From Sphingomonas sanxanigenens DSM 19645 = NX02 (GTDB taxonomy: Bacteria > Pseudomonadota > Alphaproteobacteria > Sphingomonadales > Sphingomonadaceae), in NCBI RefSeq assembly GCF_000512205.2, contig NZ_CP006644.1, forward strand, positions 1,730,520-1,794,519: 64,000 nucleotides of DNA, given 5' to 3'. The notes beneath the pieces were generated by a model. The model saw only the letters and a program-made list of their open reading frames with translations. It was not told the DNA's origin and did no database searches. Shown here one piece after another: positions 8,473 through 15,995 of this stretch. Each line of letters opens with the position of its first letter. The stretch's first letter is position 1. The position numbers were made by a program, and so were the translations under genes.

Positions 8473-9390
8473 ATGCCGACCCTGCGACAACTCGAGTATC
8501 TCGTGACGATCGCGGATACGCAGTCGTTCGTCGAAGCGGCGCGCATCACCAACGTGTCGCAACCCACGCTCAGCCAGCAGGTTCGCGCGCTGGAGGAGCG
8601 CCTCGGCGTCAGGTTGCTCGACCGGGGCCCCACGGGCGCCGTGCTGACGCCGATCGGCCGCAGCATCGTGGTGACGGCACGCCGCATGCTGAGCGATGCG
8701 CGCGATATCGTGGCGTTGGCTGCGCGCTCTTCGAACAGCGTCACGGGGACGCTGAAACTCGGCACCACGCCGACGCTCGGCCCCTATCTACTGTCGCCGA
8801 TCATCGCCGAGCTGCACCGCGTTGCGCCGGGGCTGAGGCTGCACGTGCGCGAGGGCATACCCGACGATCAGATCCTTGAGCTGTCGCGCGGCAATGTCGA
8901 TGTCGTCCTGGGGCCTATGCCGATCGCCGGCGATGGCCTGACCATCGAGCCCTTGTTTCGTGAGCCGCTGCATCTGGTCGCGGCTCTCGATCACCGCCTC
9001 GCCGCGGACGATCTGCTCACGCGCGATGCGCTTGCGGACTATTCGCTGCTGTCGCTCGACCCACGGCATCACTTCGCCAAGCAGGCAGCCGAGATCGCGG
9101 AGGCCTACGGCATGAAGATCGCCCCAGACTATTACGGCACGAGTCTCGACAGCCTGCACCAGATGGTCGCAAGCGGCCTGGGCTTGAGCGTCTTGCCCAG
9201 CCTGTACCTCAAGTCGGACGTGGGCGGGTCGGTCGGGCTCAAGGTGTTAAGCGTGCGCGGCTGGCGCCGGCACCGCTCCATCGCCATGGCCTGGCGGAAG
9301 CAGTCGTCGATGGACGCGGCATTTCGGTTGATTGCGGACTATGTGCAAAGCTGCGCACACCGGATTCTCGATCCAATCGCGTCGCTCTGA
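8473..9390 (+). CDS. LysR-family regulator, OxyR-like but without redox cysteines
   Basis: A 305-residue LysR protein: N-terminal winged helix-turn-helix (LRQLEYLVTIADTQSF, AARITNVSQPTLSQQVRALE) and a substrate-binding-like effector domain. The overall pattern, including GTLKLGTTPTLGPYLLSPIIAELH and SLDSLHQMVASGLGLSVLP, follows OxyR. At the OxyR redox loop, where the family has GHCLRDQA....C, this protein reads RHHFAKQAAEIAEAYG, so both peroxide-sensing cysteines are missing; the only Cys is near the C-terminus. It is therefore unlikely to sense peroxide by disulfide formation. It is transcribed away from the export operon and is the natural candidate for its regulator. Confidence 0.85.
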   Translation: MPTLRQLEYLVTIADTQSFVEAARITNVSQPTLSQQVRALEERLGVRLLDRGPTGAVLTPIGRSIVVTARRMLSDARDIVALAARSSNSVTGTLKLGTTPTLGPYLLSPIIAELHRVAPGLRLHVREGIPDDQILELSRGNVDVVLGPMPIAGDGLTIEPLFREPLHLVAALDHRLAADDLLTRDALADYSLLSLDPRHHFAKQAAEIAEAYGMKIAPDYYGTSLDSLHQMVASGLGLSVLPSLYLKSDVGGSVGLKVLSVRGWRRHRSIAMAWRKQSSMDAAFRLIADYVQSCAHRILDPIASL

Positions 9391-9413
9391 GGGGCGGCCT
9401 CGCGCTGACTGCG

Positions 9414-10889
9414 CTATTCCTGCCGCGTCATCCCCAAAGCCGCCTTGTTCACCAACGCCCGCAGCTCATAGGTCCGTTTCGCCATCGGCCCCGGCGTCAG
9501 CATGTTGGTCATCAGGATCGCAACCAGCTTGCGGTCGGGGTCGGCGAAGAAATAGGTGTTGCCGGATCCGGCCCAGCTTCCCGCACCCCTGGGCAGGCCG
9601 CCCTTCGCCTCCGTTTCGGCGTCGCCCAGAGCGAGGCCGTAGCCGAACATGCTGTCTTCCTCAGGCGCCCCGCCGGTGCGCAGGCGGGGGGTGAACATCG
9701 CATCGACCGTCTCGGGCTTCAGCAGGCGGCGGCCGTGCCAGGTGCCGCGGTTGGCGAGCATCTCGGCGAAGTGGCGATAATCCTCGATCGTGCCGGCGAG
9801 ACCGCCGCCGGCGTCGCGCAGGCGGGTGGGGTCGCGATATTCGGAGGTGGCGGCGCTTTCCTGCGGCTTGAGGCCGCTCGGGGTGGCGAGGGTGTTGGCA
9901 ACCAGCCGGGGCACGCGCGCATCGTCGATCACGAAACGGGTGTCGCGCATCTCCAGCGGATCGAAGATGCGGCGCTGGTAGAAATCGTCCAGCGTCTCGC
10001 CGGACACCCGCTCGATCACCGCGCCGAGTACCGTCGTCGAGAAGCCGTAGCTGAAGCGTTCGCCCGGCTGGTGGAGCAGGGGCGCCTTGCCCAGCCGTGC
10101 GACCAGGTCGGCCAGGGTGGCGGCAGGCGGCGCCTGATCGCGGCCGCTCGTCGCCGCGGTCGCGCGGCTGACGCCGTGGCGGCGGTAGTACCGGTGCACC
10201 GGCGTGTCGCCCATGAACTCATAGGTGATGCCGGAGGCGTGGAACAGCAGATCCTCGATCGTCACCGCGCGCGCGGGCGGGACGGTTCGCACCGGATCGG
10301 CATCCGGCGCGGCGGCTGCTGCCGCGGGGTCGTAGACGCGCAGGCCGGCGAGGTCGGGGAGGTATTGGCCGACCGGATCCTCGAGGCTCAGCCGGCCTTC
10401 CTCCGCCAGCATCATGATCGCCACCGACGTGATCGGCTTGGTCATCGAATAGAGGCGAAAGATCGCGTCCTCGGGGAGCGGGGCCTTGCTGGCGATGTCG
10501 CTGTAGCCGAGGCGAAAGGCGGCGAGGGGCGCGCCGTTTTGGGTGATCAGGATCTGGGCGTTGGGGATCTCGCCGGCATCCACCATGGCGGTGAGGCGGG
10601 CGCGGAGGGTGGCGATGGCGCCGGACTCAGCTCCCTCCCCCCGCGGGGGGAGGGTTGGGGAGAGGGGGAAGTCGCGCCAAGCGCAAGGGTCTTGAGGGAT
10701 TAGCGCAGGAATGTCTGTCGGGGCGGGGGCTTTGGTCGTGACAAGGCTGTACGCCAGGCGCGACTCCCCCCTCTCCCCGTCCCTCTCCCCAAGGGGCGAG
10801 GGGGCGCGGCGGGCGCTCCTTTCGAGGGGGGCTGCTTGGGTTTGCGTAGCCAGTCCCAGTGCACAGACCAGTGCCAGCCGTGGCCTCAC
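9414..10889 (-). CDS. Secreted beta-lactamase-fold serine hydrolase with an inserted repeat-coded segment
   Basis: A class C beta-lactamase/EstB-type serine hydrolase. The catalytic SxxK is SMTK in FRLYSMTKPITS, the second motif is the Tyr of FSYGFSTT, and the C-terminal box is GSWAGSGN. Such proteins are esterases, amidases or peptidases rather than true lactamases. A GTG at 10889, two bases after the tauD-like stop, gives a compact signal peptide (RPRLALVCALGLATQTQA); an ATG 23 codons upstream inside that gene is less likely. Between signal peptide and catalytic domain lie about 60 residues, rich in Pro/Arg/Gly (SPLGERDGERG, LSPTLPPRGEG), coded by an inverted-repeat element. It ends the leftward catabolic cluster. 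Confidence 0.82.
   Translation of the reverse strand: MRPRLALVCALGLATQTQAAPLERSARRAPSPLGERDGERGESRLAYSLVTTKAPAPTDIPALIPQDPCAWRDFPLSPTLPPRGEGAESGAIATLRARLTAMVDAGEIPNAQILITQNGAPLAAFRLGYSDIASKAPLPEDAIFRLYSMTKPITSVAIMMLAEEGRLSLEDPVGQYLPDLAGLRVYDPAAAAAAPDADPVRTVPPARAVTIEDLLFHASGITYEFMGDTPVHRYYRRHGVSRATAATSGRDQAPPAATLADLVARLGKAPLLHQPGERFSYGFSTTVLGAVIERVSGETLDDFYQRRIFDPLEMRDTRFVIDDARVPRLVANTLATPSGLKPQESAATSEYRDPTRLRDAGGGLAGTIEDYRHFAEMLANRGTWHGRRLLKPETVDAMFTPRLRTGGAPEEDSMFGYGLALGDAETEAKGGLPRGAGSWAGSGNTYFFADPDRKLVAILMTNMLTPGPMAKRTYELRALVNKAALGMTRQE
10631..10812. repeat. Inverted-repeat element inside the serine hydrolase frame
   Basis: Two related arms of about 45 bases, rich in CCCTCTCCCC and GGGGAGAGGG runs, face each other across a loop of about 85 bases. 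The arm bordering TCGCGCC (10634-10678) is the approximate reverse complement of the arm at 10755-10800, and each arm is itself palindromic (CCCCCCGCGGGGGG; CCCCAAGGGG). This is the common high-GC intergenic element whose chance translation gives LSPTLPPRGEG/SPLGERDGERG. Here it lies in frame in a coding region between signal peptide and mature domain, without breaking the frame. Confidence 0.75.
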
Positions 10890-10891
10890 CC

Positions 10892-11704
10892 TCAAAACGG
10901 CTTGTCGCCCGCCACCGTGACCCGGAACCCCGACCGCGTGTCCGGGAAATAATCCCACACCGCGAAATGCTGGGTGCAGCGATTGTCCCAGAAGGCGACC
11001 GAATTTTTCTGCCAGCGGAAGCGCACCTGGAAGTTGGCGTTGTTGATGTGCTTGAACAGGAATTGCAGCACCGCGTCGCTCTCGTCCTTGCCTAGCTCGT
11101 TGATGCGGGTGGTGTAGGATGAGTTGACGAACAGCAGCTTGCGCCCTGTCACCGGGTGCGTGCGGATCACTGGGTGGCTGCTGATGTTGTACTTCTTGGT
11201 CGAATCCGGGAAGATCGCCTTGTAGACATGATCGCCGTCATGCACCGCGGTGAGCGGATCGAGGAAGGCCTTCATCGCGGGCGAGAGCGCGTCGTAGGCG
11301 GCATACATGCTGGCGAACAGCGTGTCGCCGCCATGGTCGGGCAGGGTGTGCATGTAGAGGATGCTGCCCATCGGCGGTTCGGGATCGCAGCTCAGGTCCG
11401 AATGCCACTTCTCGCCGGCGACGAACTTGCTGGTCTCGTCCGCATGGATCACCACCACCTCGGGATGCTCCTCCAGCCCTGCCACGCCCGAATGGATGTG
11501 GAGGTCGCCGAAGGCGCGGCCGAACGTCTTGTGCGCGTCGTGGGTGAGGGTCTGGTCGCGAAAGAAGACAACCTGGTGCTTCATCAGCGCATCGTGGATC
11601 TCGCTGAACGCCTGGTTGCCGAGCGGCTCGCTGAGATCGACGCCGAAGATCTCGGCGCCGATGCGCTTGGTCATCGGGCGGACGTCGATCAGGTCATAGG
11701 CCAT
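10892..11704 (-). CDS. TauD/TfdA-family 2-oxoglutarate dioxygenase
   Basis: A 270-residue Fe(II)/2-oxoglutarate oxygenase of the taurine dioxygenase family. Iron ligands are H101 and D103 (EKWHSDLS) and the distal H246 (CTQHFAVWDY); R261 in RSGFRVTV should bind 2-oxoglutarate. Members hydroxylate sulfonates, alkylsulfates, phenoxyalkanoates or carnitine precursors, usually releasing an oxidised fragment; residues for taurine itself cannot be confirmed by eye. No sulfonate importer (TauABC/SsuABC) is nearby, and the gene lies between an amidase and a serine hydrolase in a leftward catabolic cluster, so a role on an organic intermediate of that cluster is more likely than sulfur scavenging. Confidence 0.85.
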   Translation of the reverse strand: MAYDLIDVRPMTKRIGAEIFGVDLSEPLGNQAFSEIHDALMKHQVVFFRDQTLTHDAHKTFGRAFGDLHIHSGVAGLEEHPEVVVIHADETSKFVAGEKWHSDLSCDPEPPMGSILYMHTLPDHGGDTLFASMYAAYDALSPAMKAFLDPLTAVHDGDHVYKAIFPDSTKKYNISSHPVIRTHPVTGRKLLFVNSSYTTRINELGKDESDAVLQFLFKHINNANFQVRFRWQKNSVAFWDNRCTQHFAVWDYFPDTRSGFRVTVAGDKPF

Positions 11705-11844
11705 CGCGATAATCCTTCATGGGGCAGGTCTCGTGTGAGCGGGGCGCCCCGCGCCCGGTTCGGCGCGCCGACCGCCGGTCTGCCGGCGGCGGTCGGGGCG
11801 TCGAAGTCTCCGGGCGCGGAACATAGGGTCTGGATCTCCGGGCG

Positions 11845-12939
11845 TCAGCCGATATCGAGCACGCTGCCCTTGTCGGGGAAGATGCGGCGTTCGATGCGGC
11901 AGTGGATGCCCTGGGTGCCGTCCACCACCTGAGTCACGCCGAAATCGGCAGCGACGCTCATCAGCGAATAGCCGTCGACGCGGGAGAGGCCCTGATGCTC
12001 GGTCAGCAGATGGAGCATGTCGGTGGAGGCGCCCTTCATCGCCTCGTCCAGATCGGCGCCGAAGCCATGGACGATCCAGCAATCGTCGGTCTGCAGCAGC
12101 GGCGAGGGGAACTGGAAATCCTTGCGCAGCACGATCTGGAACAGCACGTCGAGCGAGGCCTCGATCGCGGTGCCGCTGATCTCGCCGTCGCCCTGGCTCA
12201 CATGCGGGTCGCCGATCGAGAACAGGCCACCCTTCACCTGCACCGGGTAGAACATCGTCGCGCCCGCGCCGATCCGCCAATTGTCGATATTGCCGCCGTG
12301 GAGGCCGGGCGGAATGGTGCTGACCGGCGCGTCGACCGCGGGGGCGACGCCGGCGGTGCCCAGATGCGGGCGCGCGGGGATGGTGATGCCGGGAAGGGCG
12401 GGGTGGCGATCGCATTCCGGGCAGTTGGTCATGCGACCGGGCAGGCCATAATCGCCCTCGATGTCATAGGCGTAGAGTGCGCTGGCGGTGTTGGCGTTGC
12501 GATCCAGCTTGTAGATCGTCACCCGCTCCTTCTCGCCGAATTCCTTGTAGAGATGGCCCCAGCTTGCCGACAGGTTCGATCCGTAATTGAAGCGCGGCTT
12601 CATCTGGAAATAGCGCACCTCCAGCATGTCGCCGGGCTCGGCACCCTCGACGTAGATCGGGCCGGTCATGATGTGGCAGCCGGGGGCGCGGGTTTCCGGG
12701 GCGATCTCGGTGAAGATGCGGCGGATGTCGCAATCCATCATCAGGCTGGGATCGTCGCCGGCATGGTGCGTCACCGCCTGCGCCTGGATCAGGTCGCCGC
12801 TCTTCACCACCAGCGCCGGCTTGATCTCGGGCGAGAAATAGCCCCAGTGAACGGTCTCGGGCGTCGCCCGCAGATAATGGAGCGCGCTCGGCTGGATATC
12901 CTCACGGACCGCGGCGGTTTGGGCGCTGATCAGGGCCAT
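11845..12939 (-). CDS. Acetamidase/formamidase family amidohydrolase
   Basis: A 364-residue FmdA/AmdA-type enzyme, which hydrolyses short amides such as formamide or acetamide to ammonia and the acid. Conserved stretches are APGCHIMTGPIYVEGAEPGDMLEV, GGNIDNWRIGAGATMFYPV and GGLFSIGDPHVSQGDGEISGTAIE, the last carrying the family's metal/active-site acidic and His residues. The ATG at 12939 is chosen because AGAGGAG precedes it; an upstream ATG adds six residues without a ribosome site. The gene is mid-operon with ring-cleavage and oxygenase genes, suggesting it removes an amide or formyl group from a catabolic intermediate. Length is usual for the short bacterial branch. Confidence 0.85.
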   Translation of the reverse strand: MALISAQTAAVREDIQPSALHYLRATPETVHWGYFSPEIKPALVVKSGDLIQAQAVTHHAGDDPSLMMDCDIRRIFTEIAPETRAPGCHIMTGPIYVEGAEPGDMLEVRYFQMKPRFNYGSNLSASWGHLYKEFGEKERVTIYKLDRNANTASALYAYDIEGDYGLPGRMTNCPECDRHPALPGITIPARPHLGTAGVAPAVDAPVSTIPPGLHGGNIDNWRIGAGATMFYPVQVKGGLFSIGDPHVSQGDGEISGTAIEASLDVLFQIVLRKDFQFPSPLLQTDDCWIVHGFGADLDEAMKGASTDMLHLLTEHQGLSRVDGYSLMSVAADFGVTQVVDGTQGIHCRIERRIFPDKGSVLDIG

Positions 12940-12990
12940 CGAAACTCCTCTGGGCAAAAATACGCTGAGACTGTGGGCAGGAGACGCGGG

Positions 12991-13770
12991 TCAGGCGCCG
13001 ATGAGCACGCTCGTCATGCTGAGCGACTTGTGGTGGATGAAGTTGGGCTGGAACTCGGCCGCCTCGCCTTCATGACGGGCGCCGAGCACATAGAGCAAAG
13101 GCCAGAAATGGTCGGGCGTCGGCACCGAAAGCTTCGCTGCTTCCCCCATCGCCGCGAAGTCGATCACGACCTCGGGCCGGTCTTCGGCGATCGCGTCGAC
13201 CATCGTCGTGTTGAAGCGCTCGGCCCAGGGGTAGGCAGGGGCGTCCGGGTTCCCCCAGTCCATTGCCGGCAGGTTGTGCACTATATTGCCGGTGCCGATG
13301 ATCAGCACGCCCTCGTCGCGCAGCGGGCGCAGCAGGCGGCCGACCGCCCAATGGTCGGCGGGGGATTTGCCGACGTCCATGCCCAGTTGGACGACGGGGA
13401 CGTCGGCTTCGGGATAGGCGTGGACGAGGACGGACCAGGTTCCGTGATCGAGCCCCCAGCCCTGATCGATGGTGACGGACATCGGGCTCAGCAACGCGCG
13501 CACGCGGCCGGCAAGCTCGGGATCGCCCGGTGCAGGATATTGCACATCGAACAGAGCCTGCGGAAAGGCACCGAAATCATGGATGGTGCGCGGCTGCGGC
13601 ATCGCGGTAACGGCGGTGCCGCGCGTCAGCCAGTGCGCTGAGATGCACAGGATCGCCTTCGGCTTGCCTACGCGCCCGGCGATCGCATTCCAGGTCCGTG
13701 TGACCGCGCTCTTCTCGAGCGCGACCATCGGGCTGCCATGGCCGAAGAAAATGACGGGTAGGCGGCTCAT
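12991..13770 (-). CDS. ygiD: DODA-type class III extradiol ring-cleavage dioxygenase (YgiD-like)
   Basis: A 259-residue LigB-superfamily enzyme that opens catechol-type rings next to the hydroxyls. Metal ligands are seen as FFGHGSPM (His), ISAHWLTRGT (His) and IIGTGNIVHNL, with LDHGTWSVL carrying the conserved catalytic His. It resembles E. coli YgiD, a 4,5-DOPA extradiol dioxygenase that uses zinc-like histidine coordination. The start ATG at 13770 sits right before LPVIFFGHGSP; longer frames upstream give a low-complexity Arg-rich tail and are rejected. Position next to a Rieske oxygenase and a VOC protein suggests that it cleaves an aromatic diol made in this cluster. Confidence 0.85.
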   Translation of the reverse strand: MSRLPVIFFGHGSPMVALEKSAVTRTWNAIAGRVGKPKAILCISAHWLTRGTAVTAMPQPRTIHDFGAFPQALFDVQYPAPGDPELAGRVRALLSPMSVTIDQGWGLDHGTWSVLVHAYPEADVPVVQLGMDVGKSPADHWAVGRLLRPLRDEGVLIIGTGNIVHNLPAMDWGNPDAPAYPWAERFNTTMVDAIAEDRPEVVIDFAAMGEAAKLSVPTPDHFWPLLYVLGARHEGEAAEFQPNFIHHKSLSMTSVLIGA

Positions 13771-13929
13771 CCGCTGAAACTCCACTTCACCTGATTGTCG
13801 TGCATCGCGCGCGTTCCCCTTGTCGCGCGCCGTGCGGCCCCTGTTCTTGTCGCTGACGCTAGGAACGGGCGGGGTTCGGGGTCTTGCGGCGCGACGCACA
13901 AGAATTTGTCGCGCCGCCGCCCAGGCCGG

Positions 13930-14415
13930 TTATTCGCGGGTGAAGTCCGCCGGAATCTGCGGATTTTCCCCGGCCTTGCCCCACAGCACGATCTCATTGC
14001 CCCACGGATCGACGAACGCATGGTTGTAGCCGTTGAACTCTTTCCAGTAATGATTGCGCCACAGGATGGTCGCCCCCAGCGTCTGCGCAGTCGCGAGGAT
14101 GCGATCGGCGCTGTCGTCGTCGCTGATCAGGACCCAGATGCGCGGCTTGCGGCCGGTGGTGGAGAGCGTCCGCGGCTCGACGCCGGCGGGTTCGGGATGC
14201 GGGCGGGCATTGCCCGCGTCGAAGATGCCCAGGTGCAGGTTGCCGATCTGGCTGTCGCTGCCATCCTTGTTCTTGAAGAATCCGCCCGGCACCATGCGGT
14301 GATAGATGCCCTCCGGCCGCGCATCATTCTCCCAGCCGAACACCTCGGCATAGAAGGCGCCGGCCGCGGCAGGATCGTCGGAAGCGAGGTCGACGAAGAT
14401 CAGGGTGTTGGTCAT
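13930..14415 (-). CDS. VOC/glyoxalase-superfamily protein
   Basis: A 161-residue protein with the vicinal-oxygen-chelate layout: IFVDLASDDPAAAGAFYAEVFGW at the N-terminus (first beta-alpha-beta unit) and a second unit ending YNHAFVDPWGNEIVLWG. Members are lyases, isomerases, dioxygenases or binding proteins that use a metal held by His/Glu. The substrate cannot be told. ATG at 14415 is preceded by GGAGCAAAGA. It lies between the Rieske oxygenase and the extradiol dioxygenase genes, in the same direction, so it probably processes an aromatic intermediate of the cluster. Confidence 0.82.
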   Translation of the reverse strand: MTNTLIFVDLASDDPAAAGAFYAEVFGWENDARPEGIYHRMVPGGFFKNKDGSDSQIGNLHLGIFDAGNARPHPEPAGVEPRTLSTTGRKPRIWVLISDDDSADRILATAQTLGATILWRNHYWKEFNGYNHAFVDPWGNEIVLWGKAGENPQIPADFTRE

Positions 14416-14500
14416 TCTTTGCTCCTGTGCAGGTATCGCCGGAGGTATCAGCGGCGGCGGCACAGGCTCGGCGGCGCGCGCACAAAAGCTTGATCGCTAT

Positions 14501-14602
14501 CCCCTTCCCGCGCGCGGGAAGGGCGCGATGCTGCGGAAAAGAAGGCGGCACCGATCCCAGGGGACCGGTGCCGCAAGTCCCTTCCCGCACCGCGGGAAGG
14601 GG
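14501..14602. repeat. Mosaic palindromic repeat with three hairpins
   Basis: Two copies of a palindrome built on CCCTTCCCGC/GCGGGAAGGG (14501-14523 and 14579-14602) flank a perfect 9-bp hairpin (GCGGCACCG/CGGTGCCGC, 14545-14574). The unit fills the gap between the Rieske and VOC genes. It is a typical high-GC intergenic palindrome cluster and could stabilise or trim the transcript between the two genes. No transposase is near. Confidence 0.7.
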
Positions 14603-14616
14603 CAGGAGGGCGTTGA

Positions 14617-15831
14617 TCAGGCGGCGCCGCTGCGGCGCAACTGGGTGACGGGCGCGGAAGGGCCGCGGCGGCGGTTCCATTCGCCCCAGTAGCGATCGAC
14701 CAGCCACAGGTTGAACTGGCGCTGCGCGCCTTCCTGCCAGCTATAGCGGCCGCGCGGCGCGAACTTGGATTGCAGGCCCTGCTGGACCAGCAGATCGACA
14801 TGCAGATCCTGCTCGACGATTTCGTACACCGCCTCGTCGTTCATCTTCATCTTGAGGGCATAGAGCGGGTCGGACATCGCATCGGGATGGAGCAATGTGC
14901 CCATCGTCAGCGCATGGGAACTTCCACTGTGGGCATCGAGGATCAGGAACAGCACCATGTCGCTCATGATCACCATCGACAGGCTGGGCGGCAGGTTGAC
15001 GAACAGCAGCCGGTGGCGTTCCTCGTCGGTCAGCTTGGGAAAGACCGGGAAGACCGCCTTCTGCGTCGCGTTGAAGCTGGCATCGGGGTGGAGCGAGCCG
15101 TTGAGCCGGTAATAGCCGGCGGTGTTCTCGGGCAGGTCCGGGAAGCTGGCGAGGGCGCTCGGCACGAAATCGTGCAGCGGGCCCTGGTGCAGACGGTTGG
15201 CGTGGTAACCGTCATTGTTGTTCTCGAACATCACCTTCCAGTTCCACGCATAATGCGTGGGCGCCTGCGGACGGGGGCCGCGCAGCGAGGCGAAGTCGTA
15301 ATTGGCGACGACTTCTTCCAGTCCCGCCAGCCGCGGCTTGAGCGGTGCCGCGTCAGCGTCGAAGTTGATGAAGACGAAGCCGTGCCAGCTTTCGATGCGC
15401 AGCTTGGGCAGGCTGGCCGACTTCTTGTCGAAGTTGCAGGTCTTGTTCATCGCCGGCGCGCCGACCAGCGTGCCGTCGAGGTCATAGGTCCAGTGATGAT
15501 AGGGGCAGACGAAGGCGCGGGTGTTGCCGGCGCCCTCCGCCACCAGCATCGCGCGGTGCTGGCAGACCGCCGACATCGCGTTGAGCTGGCCGTTGCGGTC
15601 GCGCGCCACGATCACCGGTTCGCCGGCATGGGTGGCGGTGAAGAAGTCGCCCGGCTTTTCCGCCCATTCCTCGCGGCCCACGCACAGCCATTCGCGATAG
15701 AAGATCGCCTCGCGCTCGAAGCGGAAGAATTCCTCGTCCGTGTAGCAGGCCGGCGGCAGGGTATCGGCTTCCAGCGTGTCACGGATCGAACTCGAGAAGC
15801 TGTCGAAGAACTGGTCGGTCAGAATCGTCAT
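14617..15831 (-). CDS. Rieske non-heme iron oxygenase, large subunit
   Basis: A 404-residue ring-hydroxylating/O-demethylating oxygenase alpha subunit. The Rieske cluster ligands are C90, H92 (CQH) and C109, H112 (CPYHH); the mononuclear iron site is in ENNNDGYHANRLH (H210, H215, with D207 bridging electrons between subunits). Such enzymes hydroxylate aromatic rings or remove N- or O-alkyl groups using NAD(P)H through a reductase. No reductase or ferredoxin gene lies in the cluster, so it must borrow one. It follows the MFS transporter gene and precedes the extradiol dioxygenase, an order that suggests uptake, hydroxylation, then ring cleavage. Confidence 0.9.
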   Translation of the reverse strand: MTILTDQFFDSFSSSIRDTLEADTLPPACYTDEEFFRFEREAIFYREWLCVGREEWAEKPGDFFTATHAGEPVIVARDRNGQLNAMSAVCQHRAMLVAEGAGNTRAFVCPYHHWTYDLDGTLVGAPAMNKTCNFDKKSASLPKLRIESWHGFVFINFDADAAPLKPRLAGLEEVVANYDFASLRGPRPQAPTHYAWNWKVMFENNNDGYHANRLHQGPLHDFVPSALASFPDLPENTAGYYRLNGSLHPDASFNATQKAVFPVFPKLTDEERHRLLFVNLPPSLSMVIMSDMVLFLILDAHSGSSHALTMGTLLHPDAMSDPLYALKMKMNDEAVYEIVEQDLHVDLLVQQGLQSKFAPRGRYSWQEGAQRQFNLWLVDRYWGEWNRRRGPSAPVTQLRRSGAA

Positions 15832-15995
15832 TCAATTGGTCCCGTCGGCTGTGTCGGCCCGGCGATGCGCACCAGGATGGCGCCGCCGGACCTCTCACGG
15901 ATGGTGGATGGTTTAGCGCCGCCTTTTGCCGGCGGCTTTGCGCTCCGCGCCGTCTCTTTTGGCAGCGACGGTGTGGAGAGTGGGATGCGCGGGGA

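Noticed and set aside
11902-13641. Plus-strand open frame of about 580 codons across the amidase and extradiol dioxygenase genes
   Set aside because: It crosses the boundary of two well-supported minus-strand genes and has composition typical of antisense frames.
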